From Achromobacter veterisilvae (lineage in GTDB: Bacteria; Pseudomonadota; Gammaproteobacteria; Burkholderiales; Burkholderiaceae_B), in assembly GCF_900496975.1 (NCBI RefSeq), contig NZ_UFQC01000003.1, forward strand, positions 1-64,000: a stretch of 64,000 nt of DNA, read 5' to 3'. Shown piece after piece: positions 7,473 to 18,117 of this stretch. The first letter of the stretch is position 1, and every line of letters begins with the position of its first letter. The notes under the pieces were generated by a model. It saw only the letters and a program-made list of their open reading frames with translations. It did not search any database and had not been told where the DNA came from. A program made the translations under genes and the position numbers.

Positions 7473-9011
7473 TTACTCAACACTAGCTTCAAGGAAACGG
7501 AAGCGGATATCCCCCGGGACTTCCAGGTTCTTCACGCGCTTGTTCACGCCCACGATCGTGTTCAGGCTGTACAGCGGCAGTTCCAGCGCCTGGTCGGCGA
7601 CGTAGGTGGCGATCTCCTGCAGCATGGCTTCGCGCTTCTTCACGTCATAGACGGTGCGCTGCGCTTCCAGCATGCCGTTGAGCTTGGCGTCGTTGTCGTA
7701 CGGGTTCCATTTCTGGCCCGAGTGGTACATCAGGTACGCCGTGTTGTCGTAATCGTAGGTCCAGCCGCCCCACTGGTTCTGCCACATTTCGCCGGTCTTG
7801 CCGCCGGGGATGATGTCGTTGAGCAGCACGCCGGTTTCGTACGGCTTGATGGTGGCGCGCACGCCCACGCCTTGCAGGTAGCCCGAGACGGCTTGGGCCA
7901 CTTCGCGGAAGTTCGAGTCGCTGCCGCGCACGTCGATCTGCACCGTGGCGCCCGGCTTCACGCCGGCCGCGGCCAGCAGCTTCTTGGCTTCGGCGGGGTT
8001 GAAGGGCAGGGGCTTTTGCTCGGCGTTGTAGCCGAACGATTGCGGGCCCTGGAAGCTGGCGATGGTCTTGGCCTGGCCCAGCAGCAGTTGCTTGACGATG
8101 GCGTCGCGGTCCACGGCCATGATCAGCGCGCGGCGCACGTCGCGGTTCTGGGTGATGCCGTTCTTGGTGTTGTAGCGCAGCGCGTAGGCCACCGGCCCGC
8201 CCGTCGAAATCACGTCGGCGTTGCCGGACTTCTTCACGGTGTCGATCAGGCCCAGCGGGATCAGCGTGGCGATGTCGACGCGGCCGGCCTGCAGCTCGGC
8301 GACCTGTGTGCCCGGTTCGCCGATGAAGCGGTAGACCACCTTGTCCAGCTTGGGCTTGCCGCCCCAGTAATCGTCATTGCGCGCGAGCGTGACGTTGACC
8401 TTGGGCTGGTAGCTTTCGAACTTGAACGGACCGGTGCCGACCGGGTTGGTGTTGAAGTTGTCCTCGCCCTTTTCCTTGATGTACTTGGGCGGCACGATCA
8501 TGGCGCCGTAGCCGGCCAGCTTCGTCAGGAGGACGGGATCCGGCTGCTTCAGGATGAAGTCGACCGTGTATTCGTCCACGACCTTGACCTCGCCGATCGA
8601 GTCGTAGTTGGCCTTCTGCGGGCCCTTGGTGCCTTCCGCGCCCAGCAGGCGTTCGAAGGTGAACTTCACGGCTTCGGCGTTGAAGGGTTCGCCATTGTGG
8701 AACTTGACGCCTTCGCGCAGCTTGAAGCGCAGGCGCTTGTTGTCGTCCAGGTACTCCCAGGCGGTGGCCAGGCCGGGTTGCAGCTTCAGGTCGGCGCCGC
8801 GCATCGTCAGGCCGTCGTACAGGTTGCTGCCGACCGAGCCCCAGAACGTCACGAAGGTGTCGATCGGATCCCAACTGCCCGGATCCTGGTTGATCGCGAC
8901 ATTGAGCGTGCCGGCGGCATGGGCGGTCGAGAGGACCGCGGGCAGCGCGCCGCCCAGCGCCAAGGCCAGGGCGGTGGCGGTGAAGGTTTTGCGTAGGGAG
9001 AGCATGTTCAA
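7473..9011 (-). CDS. Peptide ABC transporter substrate-binding protein (SBP_bac_5 family)
   Basis: A 512-residue periplasmic binding protein with a clear signal peptide (hydrophobic core ATALALALGGALPAVL, cleavage near STAHA-AG). The mature part begins with LNVAINQDPGSWDPIDTF and carries the family signature region FKLREGVKFHNGEPFNAEAVKFTFERL. Similar in length and order to DppA/GsiB proteins. It lies 45 bases downstream of the fused ATPase gene. The ligand is probably a short peptide; this cannot be settled by reading. Confidence 0.92.
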   Translation of the reverse strand: MNMLSLRKTFTATALALALGGALPAVLSTAHAAGTLNVAINQDPGSWDPIDTFVTFWGSVGSNLYDGLTMRGADLKLQPGLATAWEYLDDNKRLRFKLREGVKFHNGEPFNAEAVKFTFERLLGAEGTKGPQKANYDSIGEVKVVDEYTVDFILKQPDPVLLTKLAGYGAMIVPPKYIKEKGEDNFNTNPVGTGPFKFESYQPKVNVTLARNDDYWGGKPKLDKVVYRFIGEPGTQVAELQAGRVDIATLIPLGLIDTVKKSGNADVISTGGPVAYALRYNTKNGITQNRDVRRALIMAVDRDAIVKQLLLGQAKTIASFQGPQSFGYNAEQKPLPFNPAEAKKLLAAAGVKPGATVQIDVRGSDSNFREVAQAVSGYLQGVGVRATIKPYETGVLLNDIIPGGKTGEMWQNQWGGWTYDYDNTAYLMYHSGQKWNPYDNDAKLNGMLEAQRTVYDVKKREAMLQEIATYVADQALELPLYSLNTIVGVNKRVKNLEVPGDIRFRFLEASVE

Positions 9012-9056
9012 CTCCAGGGACGGGAAATCGGGCGGGCCGACGTGGAAAATGGGAGG

Positions 9057-10910
<1,854 letters not shown>

Positions 10911-10919
10911 CGTGGGTTC

Positions 10920-11438
10920 TCACAGCGAGGTGGCCGCGCGGGCGGCCTGGTCGTACAGGCCCGAGAGGGCGCGCAGGGTATGGGCCAGTTGGCGGCTGGC
11001 TTCGTCCGCCGCGGGGGAGTCGATGAACGGCTTGACCAGGCACTGCTCGCGCACTTCGGCGTAGCGCTGGATCGCGGCCGCGCCGGCGTCGGTCGCCGAA
11101 TAGAACACTTCCTTGCCGGTCTTGGCGCTTTGGACCACGCCCAGGCGCTCCAGCTTCTTCAGCGAATAGTTCACCAGGTGGGTGTCTTCGACATTGAGCG
11201 TGAAGCAGATGTCCGCCAGTTTCTTGCCGCGGCCCCGGTGGAACACGTGGTTCAGCACCAGGATGTCCAGCGAAGTCAGGTCGGGCAGCCCGGCGCAGGC
11301 CATGCAGCGCACCATCCAGCGATTGAACGCGTGCGACGCGATGATCAGGCCGAATTCGACTTCGGAAAGCTCCGGCGCGGAGGAAGCGAGATGGGAGGAG
11401 GAAACGATGGCGTCCCGGACGGAGACAGACATGGGCAA
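10920..11438 (-). CDS. MarR-like winged-helix DNA-binding protein
   Basis: A 172-residue regulator. The winged helix-turn-helix covers about residues 52-115 (DLTSLDILVLNHVFHRGRGK, KLADICFTLNVEDTHLVNYSLKKLERLGVV, wing KTGKEVFYSATDAG). It is the first gene of the minus-strand peptide-transport operon, nine bases before the ATPase, so it probably controls that operon and itself. A second ATG two codons downstream is equally possible as start. The effector is unknown. Confidence 0.8.
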   Translation of the reverse strand: MPMSVSVRDAIVSSSHLASSAPELSEVEFGLIIASHAFNRWMVRCMACAGLPDLTSLDILVLNHVFHRGRGKKLADICFTLNVEDTHLVNYSLKKLERLGVVQSAKTGKEVFYSATDAGAAAIQRYAEVREQCLVKPFIDSPAADEASRQLAHTLRALSGLYDQAARAATSL

Positions 11439-11705
11439 TACGGAAGAGGGACGGATTGACGGTAAAACGTCGGCGAATTATTGACGATTTGTCGAAATGA
11501 GGGCATTCGGGATAACCCGGTCTGACGTTCTGCGCGCACGCATTCCGGCGCGCGGAAATACAACCCTGGCGGCCGCAATCAGCCGCCTTTCATGATCGAG
11601 TGGCCGCCCGCATTCCAAAATCAGCCTGATCCTATATCTCCGGTTTCCGCGCCTGTCTATCTTCCCCAAATCGAGTCTCGGCGATGGCCTGGAAAAGGAA
11701 AGGGG

Positions 11706-12398
11706 ATGCGCAAGCTGTGCTATTTGCTGAAGCGGGCGCTGTTCAGGATGTCGCCTCGGGCGGCCGAAAAGCTGAACATCGATTTCAGGCTGCGCGCCGC
11801 GAACCGCCAGTTTCTCGAGCAATCGGTTTTTGGCTACATCAACCGGATGGCCGGAGAGGCCCCCGGCACGATCAAGACGCTGTTCGTGGGCGTCGATAAG
11901 CACAATTGGCATTATCCCCGGCTCTTGAAGACGGAGTTCCATTCGCTGGATATCGAGGCGCGCAAGGCGGTGTACGGCCAGCCGGGCAGGCATTGGACGG
12001 GCAGCGCCACGAGCATGGCCGGGCATTACGGCGGCAATGCGTTCGATGTGGTGGTGGCGAACGGGCTGCTGGGTTTCGGGATCGACGAGGCCCAGGGGTG
12101 CAGGCACCTGCTGGAGAATTGCGAGGCGGTGCTCAAGCCGGGCGGCCTGCTGGTGCTGGGCTACAACGACCGGTCCGATCGGGTGCCGTACGCGGTGCTG
12201 CCCATGGCGCTCGGCTTGTTCGACGAATTCACGCCGCCCATCGCGGAAGTGGCTGGCGCCCTGCATCGCGTGGACGATTCCTTCCAGCACGTGTACCTGT
12301 TCCTGACGAAGCGCCGGCCGGCAGTCCCATCCGATGCCGCGCCGCCTGCAGACGCTAGGCTTCCAGTTGCCGCAGGTCCGGCGGCCGGTTTTCGATGA
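11706..12398 (+). CDS. SAM-dependent methyltransferase-like protein, function unknown
   Basis: About 230 residues. The C-terminal half has a methyltransferase-like layout: TIKTLFVGVDKHNWHY at the motif I position (lacking the usual glycine-rich GxGxG), FDVVVANGLLGFGID as motif II, and LKPGGLLVLGYND as the post-III strand. The degenerate motif I makes catalytic activity uncertain. The frame is open from 11592, but the ATG at 11706 has a close purine-rich AAGGAAAGGGG upstream and starts a normal basic N-terminus (MRKLCYLLKRALFRM). The 3' end overlaps the convergent Lrp-type gene by 44 bases. The 267-bp gap before it holds the divergent promoters and no recognised motif. Confidence 0.65.
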   Translation: MRKLCYLLKRALFRMSPRAAEKLNIDFRLRAANRQFLEQSVFGYINRMAGEAPGTIKTLFVGVDKHNWHYPRLLKTEFHSLDIEARKAVYGQPGRHWTGSATSMAGHYGGNAFDVVVANGLLGFGIDEAQGCRHLLENCEAVLKPGGLLVLGYNDRSDRVPYAVLPMALGLFDEFTPPIAEVAGALHRVDDSFQHVYLFLTKRRPAVPSDAAPPADARLPVAAGPAAGFR

Positions 12399-12828
12399 TG
12401 GCCTCCATACTGAAGAATCCGGTCACGGTGGACAGCTCGAAATCCGTGATCAGTTTCTGGTAGAAGCGGTCGTACCCGGCCATGCCCCGGCAGGCCACTT
12501 TGATCAAATAATCCCAATCCCCGCCGATGCGGTAGAACTCCGTCACCTCGGGCAGGCGCTCGACGTGGCGGCGGAAGCCGTCGGCCCAGTCTTTCGCATG
12601 GTGGCTCGTGCGGATCATCACGAACACCGTCAGGTCCAGCCCCAGCTCGACCAGGTTGACCTCGGCCCGCGTGCCGCGAATGATCCCGCAGGCATTCAAG
12701 CGCTGCAGCCTGCGCCAGCAGGCGTTCTGCGACAGGCCGACGCGGTCCGCCAGTTCGCGCTGCGACAGCGAACCGTCTTTCAGCAGGCAGGAAATGATGC
12801 TTAGATCAAGATTATCTATTTTTTCCAT
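12355..12828 (-). CDS. Lrp/AsnC family transcriptional regulator
   Basis: A 157-residue protein with an N-terminal helix-turn-helix (SLSQRELADRVGLSQNACWR) starting MEKIDNLDLSIISCLLKDG, and a C-terminal RAM/ligand-binding domain (FYRIGGDWDYLIKVACRGMAGYDRFYQKL). It diverges from a PLP-dependent enzyme gene 97 bases away and probably regulates it in response to an amino acid, as is usual for this family. Its C-terminal 44 bases overlap the convergent methyltransferase-like gene. Confidence 0.9.
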   Translation of the reverse strand: MEKIDNLDLSIISCLLKDGSLSQRELADRVGLSQNACWRRLQRLNACGIIRGTRAEVNLVELGLDLTVFVMIRTSHHAKDWADGFRRHVERLPEVTEFYRIGGDWDYLIKVACRGMAGYDRFYQKLITDFELSTVTGFFSMEAIIENRPPDLRQLEA

Positions 12829-12876
12829 TTATTAGATCAAACGACCCGTTTCTGAGGATTTTAGGCAAAATTTAGG

Positions 12877-12889
12877 TGATGTTTCATCA
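12877..12889. promoter_or_regulatory. Candidate Lrp-type operator between divergent genes
   Basis: TGATG-TTT-CATCA inverted repeat in the short intergenic space between the Lrp/AsnC gene and the PLP enzyme gene. The arms are only 5 bp, so this could be chance; position is the main support. Confidence 0.35.
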
Positions 12890-12925
12890 TTGCATCCATC
12901 GTATGATATTTCGAAACGAACCGGA

Positions 12926-14422
12926 ATGTCGCCCTCCATGAATGCCCCCCTCCCAGCCAGCCCCGCCCACGCCCGGCCATTGCAGCAATTCGAAGCCAGC
13001 CTGAAAACGGACGATATCGCCGCGGCGCTGGCCGACGGGCTGATCGGCAAGGACGCGTTCGTCGACGGCCCCTACGGCGCCAAGCCGCTCGTCTACGCCG
13101 ATTACGTCGCGTCGGGCCGGGCCCTCATGCAGGTGGAGCGTTTCGTCCTCGAGCAGGTGCTTCCGTATTACGCCAACTCGCATACCGAGGCGTCCTATTG
13201 CGGCGGCTACATCACGCGCCTGCGCCGCGATGCGCGCGCGGCGATTGCCCGCTGCTGCGGCGCCGGGGACGAACATGCCGTGATCTTCGCCGGTTCGGGC
13301 GCCACCGCGGGCATCAACCGCCTGGTGCACCTGTTCGGCGTGCCGGCGGCGCTGGCGGCCGGCAGGAAAGTCCGGGTCATCCTCGGCCCCTACGAACACC
13401 ATTCGAACATCCTGCCCTGGCGCGAGTGCGGCGCCGAACTCATCGAACTGGCGGAAAGCCCGGAAGGCGGGCCCGACCTGGCCCAACTGGATTCGGCGCT
13501 GTCGGGCGCCGGCGGCGCGCTGGTCATCTGCGCGCTGTCCGCCGCCTCCAACGTGACCGGCATCGTCGCGGACGTGGCGGGCATTACGCGGCGGGTCAAG
13601 GCGTCCGGCGCGAAAATGCTGTGGGACTATGCCGGCGGCGCGCCTTACCTGCCCGTCCGCATGTCGCCCGCGGCCGATGCCCGCATCGACGCCATCGTCT
13701 TCTCGCCGCACAAATTCATCGGCGGCCCGGGCGCGTCGGGCGTGCTGATCGTGCGCCGCGACGCGGTGCTCGATACGAAACCCACCTGGCCCGGCGGCGG
13801 CACCGTCAAGTTCGTGTCGCCTGCCGGCCATGACTACAGCGGCAGCCTGGAATCGCGCGAGGAAGCCGGCACGCCCAATGTGGTCGGGGATATCCGCGCG
13901 GCCCTGGCGCTGCTCGTGAAAGAGGCGCTGGGCGCGGATTTCATGCGGGAACGCAACGCCCAGTTCGTGCGGCGCGCGCTGGCCCGCTGGAAAGACGCGC
14001 CCCGGCTCGAACTGCTGGGCTCGCTCACGGCGGATCGCTTGCCGATCTTTTCCTTCCGGGTGCGCAACGGCAAGGGCGGCTTCGTGCACCAGCAACTGGT
14101 GACCCGCATGCTGAGCGACCGCTACGGCATCCAGGCCCGCGGCGGCTGCGCCTGCGCCGGCCCCTATGTGCATCGCCTGCTTGGGATCGGCGAGGCCGAA
14201 TCGAGCCAGATGCGCCAGGCCATCCTCGACGGCCGCGAAATCGAAAAGCCCGGCTTCGTCAGGCTGAACTTCAGCGTGCTGCTGCCGGACGCCAAGGCCG
14301 ATTTCATCCTGGACTCGGTGCTGGCGCTGGCCGCGGACGCCACCGAATTCGAGCCTCGCTACGGCTTCGATCCCAGCCGCGCCATCTTCTATCCGCAAGG
14401 CGCCGAGCAGCGGGCCGCCTGA
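12926..14422 (+). CDS. Aminotransferase class V-fold PLP-dependent enzyme (cysteine desulfurase-like)
   Basis: About 498 residues of fold-type I. The PLP lysine is in FSPHKFIGGPGASG, preceded by the cofactor Asp/Ala region LWDYAGGAPYLP and an early substrate-pocket motif YADYVASGRAL. A Cys-containing loop RGGCACAGPYVH near residue 410 sits where cysteine desulfurases and selenocysteine lyases place the catalytic Cys loop. The frame opens with a TTG at 12890; ATGs at 12926 and 12938 are better starts but neither has a strong ribosome-binding site. The divergent Lrp/AsnC regulator suggests amino-acid metabolism; the substrate is unknown. Confidence 0.85.
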   Translation: MSPSMNAPLPASPAHARPLQQFEASLKTDDIAAALADGLIGKDAFVDGPYGAKPLVYADYVASGRALMQVERFVLEQVLPYYANSHTEASYCGGYITRLRRDARAAIARCCGAGDEHAVIFAGSGATAGINRLVHLFGVPAALAAGRKVRVILGPYEHHSNILPWRECGAELIELAESPEGGPDLAQLDSALSGAGGALVICALSAASNVTGIVADVAGITRRVKASGAKMLWDYAGGAPYLPVRMSPAADARIDAIVFSPHKFIGGPGASGVLIVRRDAVLDTKPTWPGGGTVKFVSPAGHDYSGSLESREEAGTPNVVGDIRAALALLVKEALGADFMRERNAQFVRRALARWKDAPRLELLGSLTADRLPIFSFRVRNGKGGFVHQQLVTRMLSDRYGIQARGGCACAGPYVHRLLGIGEAESSQMRQAILDGREIEKPGFVRLNFSVLLPDAKADFILDSVLALAADATEFEPRYGFDPSRAIFYPQGAEQRAA

Positions 14423-14441
14423 CCGGCCCGCGAGGGGCCGG
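14423..14441. terminator. Hairpin between convergent genes
   Basis: CCGGCCC-GCGAG-GGGCCGG stem directly after the PLP enzyme stop codon and 23 bases before the convergent SDR stop. There is no T-run, so it may be a weak or bidirectional terminator. Confidence 0.5.
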
Positions 14442-14464
14442 TTGCACTGGCCGTCCCGCCAGGC

Positions 14465-15238
14465 TCAGACCTCCAGGAATCCCGCCGCCAGGAAGCCTCC
14501 GTCCACAGCCAGGGTATGGCCGTTGACGTAGGCCGCGCCATCGCTTGCAAGAAAGGCGACGGCGCTGGCGATTTCTTCGGGTTCGCCGTAGCGGCGCTGC
14601 GGCACGTTGCGGTAATACGACTGGCGGGTTTGCGGCGTGTGGTGGTCGCGCGTCAGCGGCGTTTCGATGGGGCCGGGCGCCACGCAGTTCGCGGTGATGC
14701 CCAGGGGCGCAAGTTCCACGGCCATCTGCCGGGTCAGCGCCATCAGCGCCGCCTTGGAGGCGCCGTAGGCGGTGCGGCCGGGGCTGGCGCGCACGCCGCT
14801 GATCGACGCGATATTGACGATGCGGCCCCAGCCCGCGCGGGCCATCAATGCCGCGGCGCGCTGCCCGCACAACAGCGGTCCCGTCAGGTTCACGGCCAAT
14901 ACCTGCGACCACAGTTCCAGCGGATAGTCCAGGAATGGCGAGGCGCCGGCTATGCCGGCGTTATTGACCAGCACGTCGCAGCGCCCATGATGGCGCTCGA
15001 TGTCGTTGAACGCCGCGGCGATGGACGCCGGATCTCCGACATCCATCGGCAGCGCGTGCGCCCGGAAGCCCTGTAGGACCAAGGACGCCGCAAGCGCTTC
15101 CGACCCCGATGCGTCCCGGTCCGCGATCAGCACGGTCATGCCGTCCGCCGCCAGCCGGGACGCAATCGCCCGGCCTATTCCTTGCGCGCCGCCCGTGACC
15201 AGCGCGACGCGGGCAGAGAGAGCGGGTGTGGGGCTCAT
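14465..15238 (-). CDS. SDR family NAD(P)-dependent oxidoreductase
   Basis: A 257-residue classical short-chain dehydrogenase: cofactor motif TGGAQGIGRA (around residue 16), NNAGIAG, catalytic Ser in NIASISGV, YGASK as the Tyr/Lys pair, and C-terminal AVDGGFLAAG. The acidic residue after strand 2 (LIADRDAS) suggests NAD preference. The start at 15238 overlaps the MFS transporter stop by four bases (ATGA), so the two form an operon. The long open frame upstream of this ATG is a shadow of the transporter gene. The substrate is unknown. Confidence 0.9.
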   Translation of the reverse strand: MSPTPALSARVALVTGGAQGIGRAIASRLAADGMTVLIADRDASGSEALAASLVLQGFRAHALPMDVGDPASIAAAFNDIERHHGRCDVLVNNAGIAGASPFLDYPLELWSQVLAVNLTGPLLCGQRAAALMARAGWGRIVNIASISGVRASPGRTAYGASKAALMALTRQMAVELAPLGITANCVAPGPIETPLTRDHHTPQTRQSYYRNVPQRRYGEPEEIASAVAFLASDGAAYVNGHTLAVDGGFLAAGFLEV

Positions 15239-16545
15239 CGGCGGTCTCCGGCGCGTTCGACCAGGCGGGCGGGCACCCGCAGCGTAAGCGCGACGCCCGC
15301 GAAAGCCGCGCATGCCAGCACGTACATGCCCATGGAGGTGGCGCCGGTGGCGTCGCTGACGGCGCCCATCATGTACGGCGCGGCAAACCCCGATAGATTG
15401 CCGATCGAGGTGATCAGGGCGAAACCGGTGGCCGCCGTCGCGCCTTTCAAGAAGGCGGTCGGCAGGTTCCAGAACAGCGGAATGGTGGTGACGATCCCCG
15501 CCATCGCCACGATCAGCGCGCCGAACGACCACCAGGGCTGCGCATGCCAGACCACGCTCAGCACCAGGCTGGCCCCGCCCAGGACGCCCGCGGCCGCCAG
15601 GTGCAGGCGCCGCTCGCCGGTGCGGTCCGAATTCCAGGCCAGCGCCAGCATGGTGACGACGGCCGCCGCGTACGGCAGCGCGGTCATGAATCCGATTTGG
15701 CGTATGTCCGAGAATCCCAGCGTCTTGATCAAGGTCGGCAGCCAGAAGCTGACCCCGTACAGCGCCGCGACGAACAGGAAGTAGATCAGGCACAGCATCC
15801 AGACGCGTCCATCCGACAGGCCGCGCGCAAAACTGCCCTCGCGGTGCGAATCGGTGTCGCCGACTTCCGCCTTCAACGCCATTTTTTCCTGGGCGCTGAG
15901 CCAGCGCGCGTCGTCGATCTTGTCCGGCACCATCGTCCAGAACAGGAAGCCGAGGAACACGGCGGGCAGGCCCTCGCACAGGAACATCCACTGCCAGCCC
16001 TTGATCGGCAGGAAGTCCGGCGCCGCGGTCATCAGCCAGGCGGACAGCGGGCTGCCGATTACGCCCGATATGGGCAGCGCGGTCATGAACGTCGCGATGA
16101 CCCGGCCGCGCGTGCGGGCGGGGAACCACTGGCTGACGTACAGCATGATGCCGGGCGCGAAGCCGGCCTCCGCCACGCCGAGCAGGAAGCGCACGGCGTA
16201 GAAGGACATGGGCCCGGTCACGAACATCGTGCAGGCCGACAGGATGCCCCAGGTCACCATGATGCGGGTGATCCACATCCTGGCGCCCAGGCGGTGGAGC
16301 AGCATGTTGCTGGGCACTTCGAACAGGCAATAGCCGATGAAGAAAATGCCCGCTCCCAGCCCGTAAGCGGCGTTGCTCAATCCTATGTCGGGCGCCATCT
16401 CCAGTTTCGCGAAAGCCACGTTGACCTTGTCGAGTTGATTCACGACCAGGCTGACCAGGATGATGGGTATCAGGCGCCAGAATATCTTGGAGTCGGTGCT
16501 TCGATCGACGGGGGCCGGTATGGGCGTTTGCAGCGCGCTGCTCAT
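15235..16545 (-). CDS. MFS transporter, anion:cation symporter (ACS) type
   Basis: About 436 residues with twelve predicted membrane helices; N-terminal FWRLIPIILVSLVVNQLDKVNVAFAKLEM and FEVPSNMLLHRLGARMWITR are typical of the ACS family of organic-anion importers (phthalate, 4-hydroxyphenylacetate, tartrate types). I prefer the ATG at 16545 because GGAG lies six bases upstream; an ATG four codons earlier is also in frame. It is the first gene of the operon with the SDR, and the MarR-type operator at 16586-16603 lies just upstream. Substrate unknown. Confidence 0.88.
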   Translation of the reverse strand: MSSALQTPIPAPVDRSTDSKIFWRLIPIILVSLVVNQLDKVNVAFAKLEMAPDIGLSNAAYGLGAGIFFIGYCLFEVPSNMLLHRLGARMWITRIMVTWGILSACTMFVTGPMSFYAVRFLLGVAEAGFAPGIMLYVSQWFPARTRGRVIATFMTALPISGVIGSPLSAWLMTAAPDFLPIKGWQWMFLCEGLPAVFLGFLFWTMVPDKIDDARWLSAQEKMALKAEVGDTDSHREGSFARGLSDGRVWMLCLIYFLFVAALYGVSFWLPTLIKTLGFSDIRQIGFMTALPYAAAVVTMLALAWNSDRTGERRLHLAAAGVLGGASLVLSVVWHAQPWWSFGALIVAMAGIVTTIPLFWNLPTAFLKGATAATGFALITSIGNLSGFAAPYMMGAVSDATGATSMGMYVLACAAFAGVALTLRVPARLVERAGDRR

Positions 16546-16585
16546 GAGTGTCTCCATTGACTACGCGATCCTGTCGGCGTAGAGT

Positions 16586-16603
16586 TATTATCAAACGATA
16601 ATA
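16586..16603. promoter_or_regulatory. MarR-type operator, copy 1 (TATTATC-N4-GATAATA)
   Basis: Perfect 7-bp inverted repeat with 4-bp spacer (AAAC) in the divergent region between the MFS-SDR operon and the plus-strand SDR gene. The same arms and spacing recur at 18068-18085 beside the MarR gene, so both are probably bound by that regulator. Confidence 0.75.
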
Positions 16604-16686
16604 TATATCGGCATGCGGCCCAGAAGGTGGGTTGTGTGCCCTAGGACTATCCCTAGGCCACCGAGCCCAAGGACCAAGGAGCGTTT

Positions 16687-17478
16687 ATGGATTACTTCTT
16701 CGGAAAGACCGTGGCCATCACCGGCGCGGGCAGCGGTATCGGGCGGGCCACTGCCGAGGCAGCCGCGGCGCGCGGCGCGCGCGTGCTGGCGCTGGACCGG
16801 GACCGGGAGGCGCTGGATTCCCTGCAAGCGGAATTCCAGGGGCGGGGCTGGGCGATGACGCCGGTGCCGGTCGACATCGCGCAGGAAGCCTCCATACGCG
16901 CAGCCGTCGCCGAGGGACTGGCTGATGTGGCGGGCGTCGATCTGCTGGTCAACAGCGCCGGCATCGTGTCGCGCGGTCTCTTCGAGACGACCTCCGCCGA
17001 GGAATGGCACCGCGTGCTGGGAGTCAACCTGTCGGGCATTTTCCTGATGTTGCAGCAGATGCTGCCCTTGCTGAAGGCCGGCGAGGGCCGCGCGGTCGTA
17101 AACGTGGCCTCGCTGGCCGCCAAGCGGGTGTCGTACACCGGCGGCGTCAGCTACACCGCTGCCAAGGCCGGCGTGCTGGGCCTGACCCGCCATGCCGCGT
17201 TCGAACTGGCCGGGGAGGGCATCCGCGTCAATGCCGTGTGCCCGGGGCCCGTGCTGACCGCCATGACAGAGCGGCACATTCCGCTGGAAGAACGCAGGAA
17301 GGTCGCCGCCATGGTGCCGCTAGGCGACTGGATGAGCCCCGCGGACGTGGCGGAGGCCATCCTGTTCCTGGGCAGCTCCGCGGCGCGCATGATCACCGGA
17401 ACCACGCTGGACGTGGATGGCGGATTGTCTTTGGTGACCGGCAGCTCTTACGAAGACTACCGGCAGGCCCGGGGCTAG
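16687..17478 (+). CDS. SDR family oxidoreductase
   Basis: A 263-residue short-chain dehydrogenase: TGAGSGIGRA at the N-terminus, acidic LALDRDREA after strand 2 suggesting NAD, NSAGIVSRG, NVASLAAK with the catalytic Ser, YTAAK as Tyr/Lys, and CPGPVLTAM before the substrate loop. It shares a divergent promoter region with the MFS-SDR operon and carries the copy 1 MarR-type operator upstream. With a second SDR and a bicupin protein nearby, it likely belongs to one catabolic pathway; the compound is not identifiable. Confidence 0.9.
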   Translation: MDYFFGKTVAITGAGSGIGRATAEAAAARGARVLALDRDREALDSLQAEFQGRGWAMTPVPVDIAQEASIRAAVAEGLADVAGVDLLVNSAGIVSRGLFETTSAEEWHRVLGVNLSGIFLMLQQMLPLLKAGEGRAVVNVASLAAKRVSYTGGVSYTAAKAGVLGLTRHAAFELAGEGIRVNAVCPGPVLTAMTERHIPLEERRKVAAMVPLGDWMSPADVAEAILFLGSSAARMITGTTLDVDGGLSLVTGSSYEDYRQARG

Positions 17479-17481
17479 ACC

Positions 17482-17967
17482 CTAGGCTTGATCGCGCTTG
17501 CCCGCGAACAGGGCCGCGGACAGGCGTTCGACGTCGTCCTCGCCGTAGCTGGAACTGGCCATCAGCCGTTCCAGCAGGTTGTTCAGCGCCACGGTCTCGA
17601 CCGCGCTGAAATCGCGCAGCGCGTAGCGCTGGACTTCCAGGACAATGCGGGTGCCGGCTTCGTGCGCGCGGCGGCCCGGATGGGTCAGGGTATAGCGTGT
17701 GGCGCGGCCGTCTTCCGGATCGGGCATGGCCACGACCATATTCGCTTCGCGCAGTCTTTGCAGGCAGCGTCCGGTCTGCACGGGCGTCAGCAGCATGTCG
17801 CGGCCGATCTCGGTTGAAATGCTGCCGGGCGTCTCCGCCAGCTTCACCAGCACGCGCCATTCCAGGGCGCGTATGCCCAGATGCCGCGCGAACAGTTCCT
17901 CCGCCATTCCCAGAATGGATTCGGCGATGCGGCGTACCCGATAGGCGGCGAGTTCTTTGAAGTGCAT
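17482..17967 (-). CDS. MarR family transcriptional regulator
   Basis: About 161 residues from MHFKELAAYRVRRIAESILG. The winged helix includes ALEWRVLVKLAETPGSISTEIGRDMLLTPVQTGR as the core and a wing with DPEDGRATRYTLT, the DxR motif of MarR wings. A longer frame begins at 18042 but adds an atypical Arg/Pro-rich stretch. Its stop lies three bases from the convergent SDR stop. It diverges from the cupin gene across a 30-bp perfect palindrome, and the same operator core lies upstream of the MFS and SDR genes, so it likely represses this whole cluster. Confidence 0.88.
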   Translation of the reverse strand: MHFKELAAYRVRRIAESILGMAEELFARHLGIRALEWRVLVKLAETPGSISTEIGRDMLLTPVQTGRCLQRLREANMVVAMPDPEDGRATRYTLTHPGRRAHEAGTRIVLEVQRYALRDFSAVETVALNNLLERLMASSSYGEDDVERLSAALFAGKRDQA

Positions 17968-18061
17968 GGAGGCGTTGCGGACACGTTTGCAAGCGGAGAT
18001 TCTATGCGAGCGCCAAACGGGAGGGGGAGGCGCCCGTGCCACTGTAGCGGAAAAGACTGTG

Positions 18062-18091
18062 CCTATATATTATCAATTGATAATATATAGG
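18062..18091. promoter_or_regulatory. MarR-type operator, copy 2: 30-bp perfect palindrome
   Basis: CCTATATATTATCAA followed by its exact reverse complement, centred between 18076 and 18077, 94 bases upstream of the marR ATG and 26 bases before the cupin GTG. It contains TATTATC-N4-GATAATA (18068-18085), identical in arms and spacing to copy 1. The AT-rich core also overlaps where a promoter -10 element would lie. Confidence 0.85.
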
Positions 18092-18117
18092 TTTTTAGAC
18101 AAGACGAGGAGACTGCC

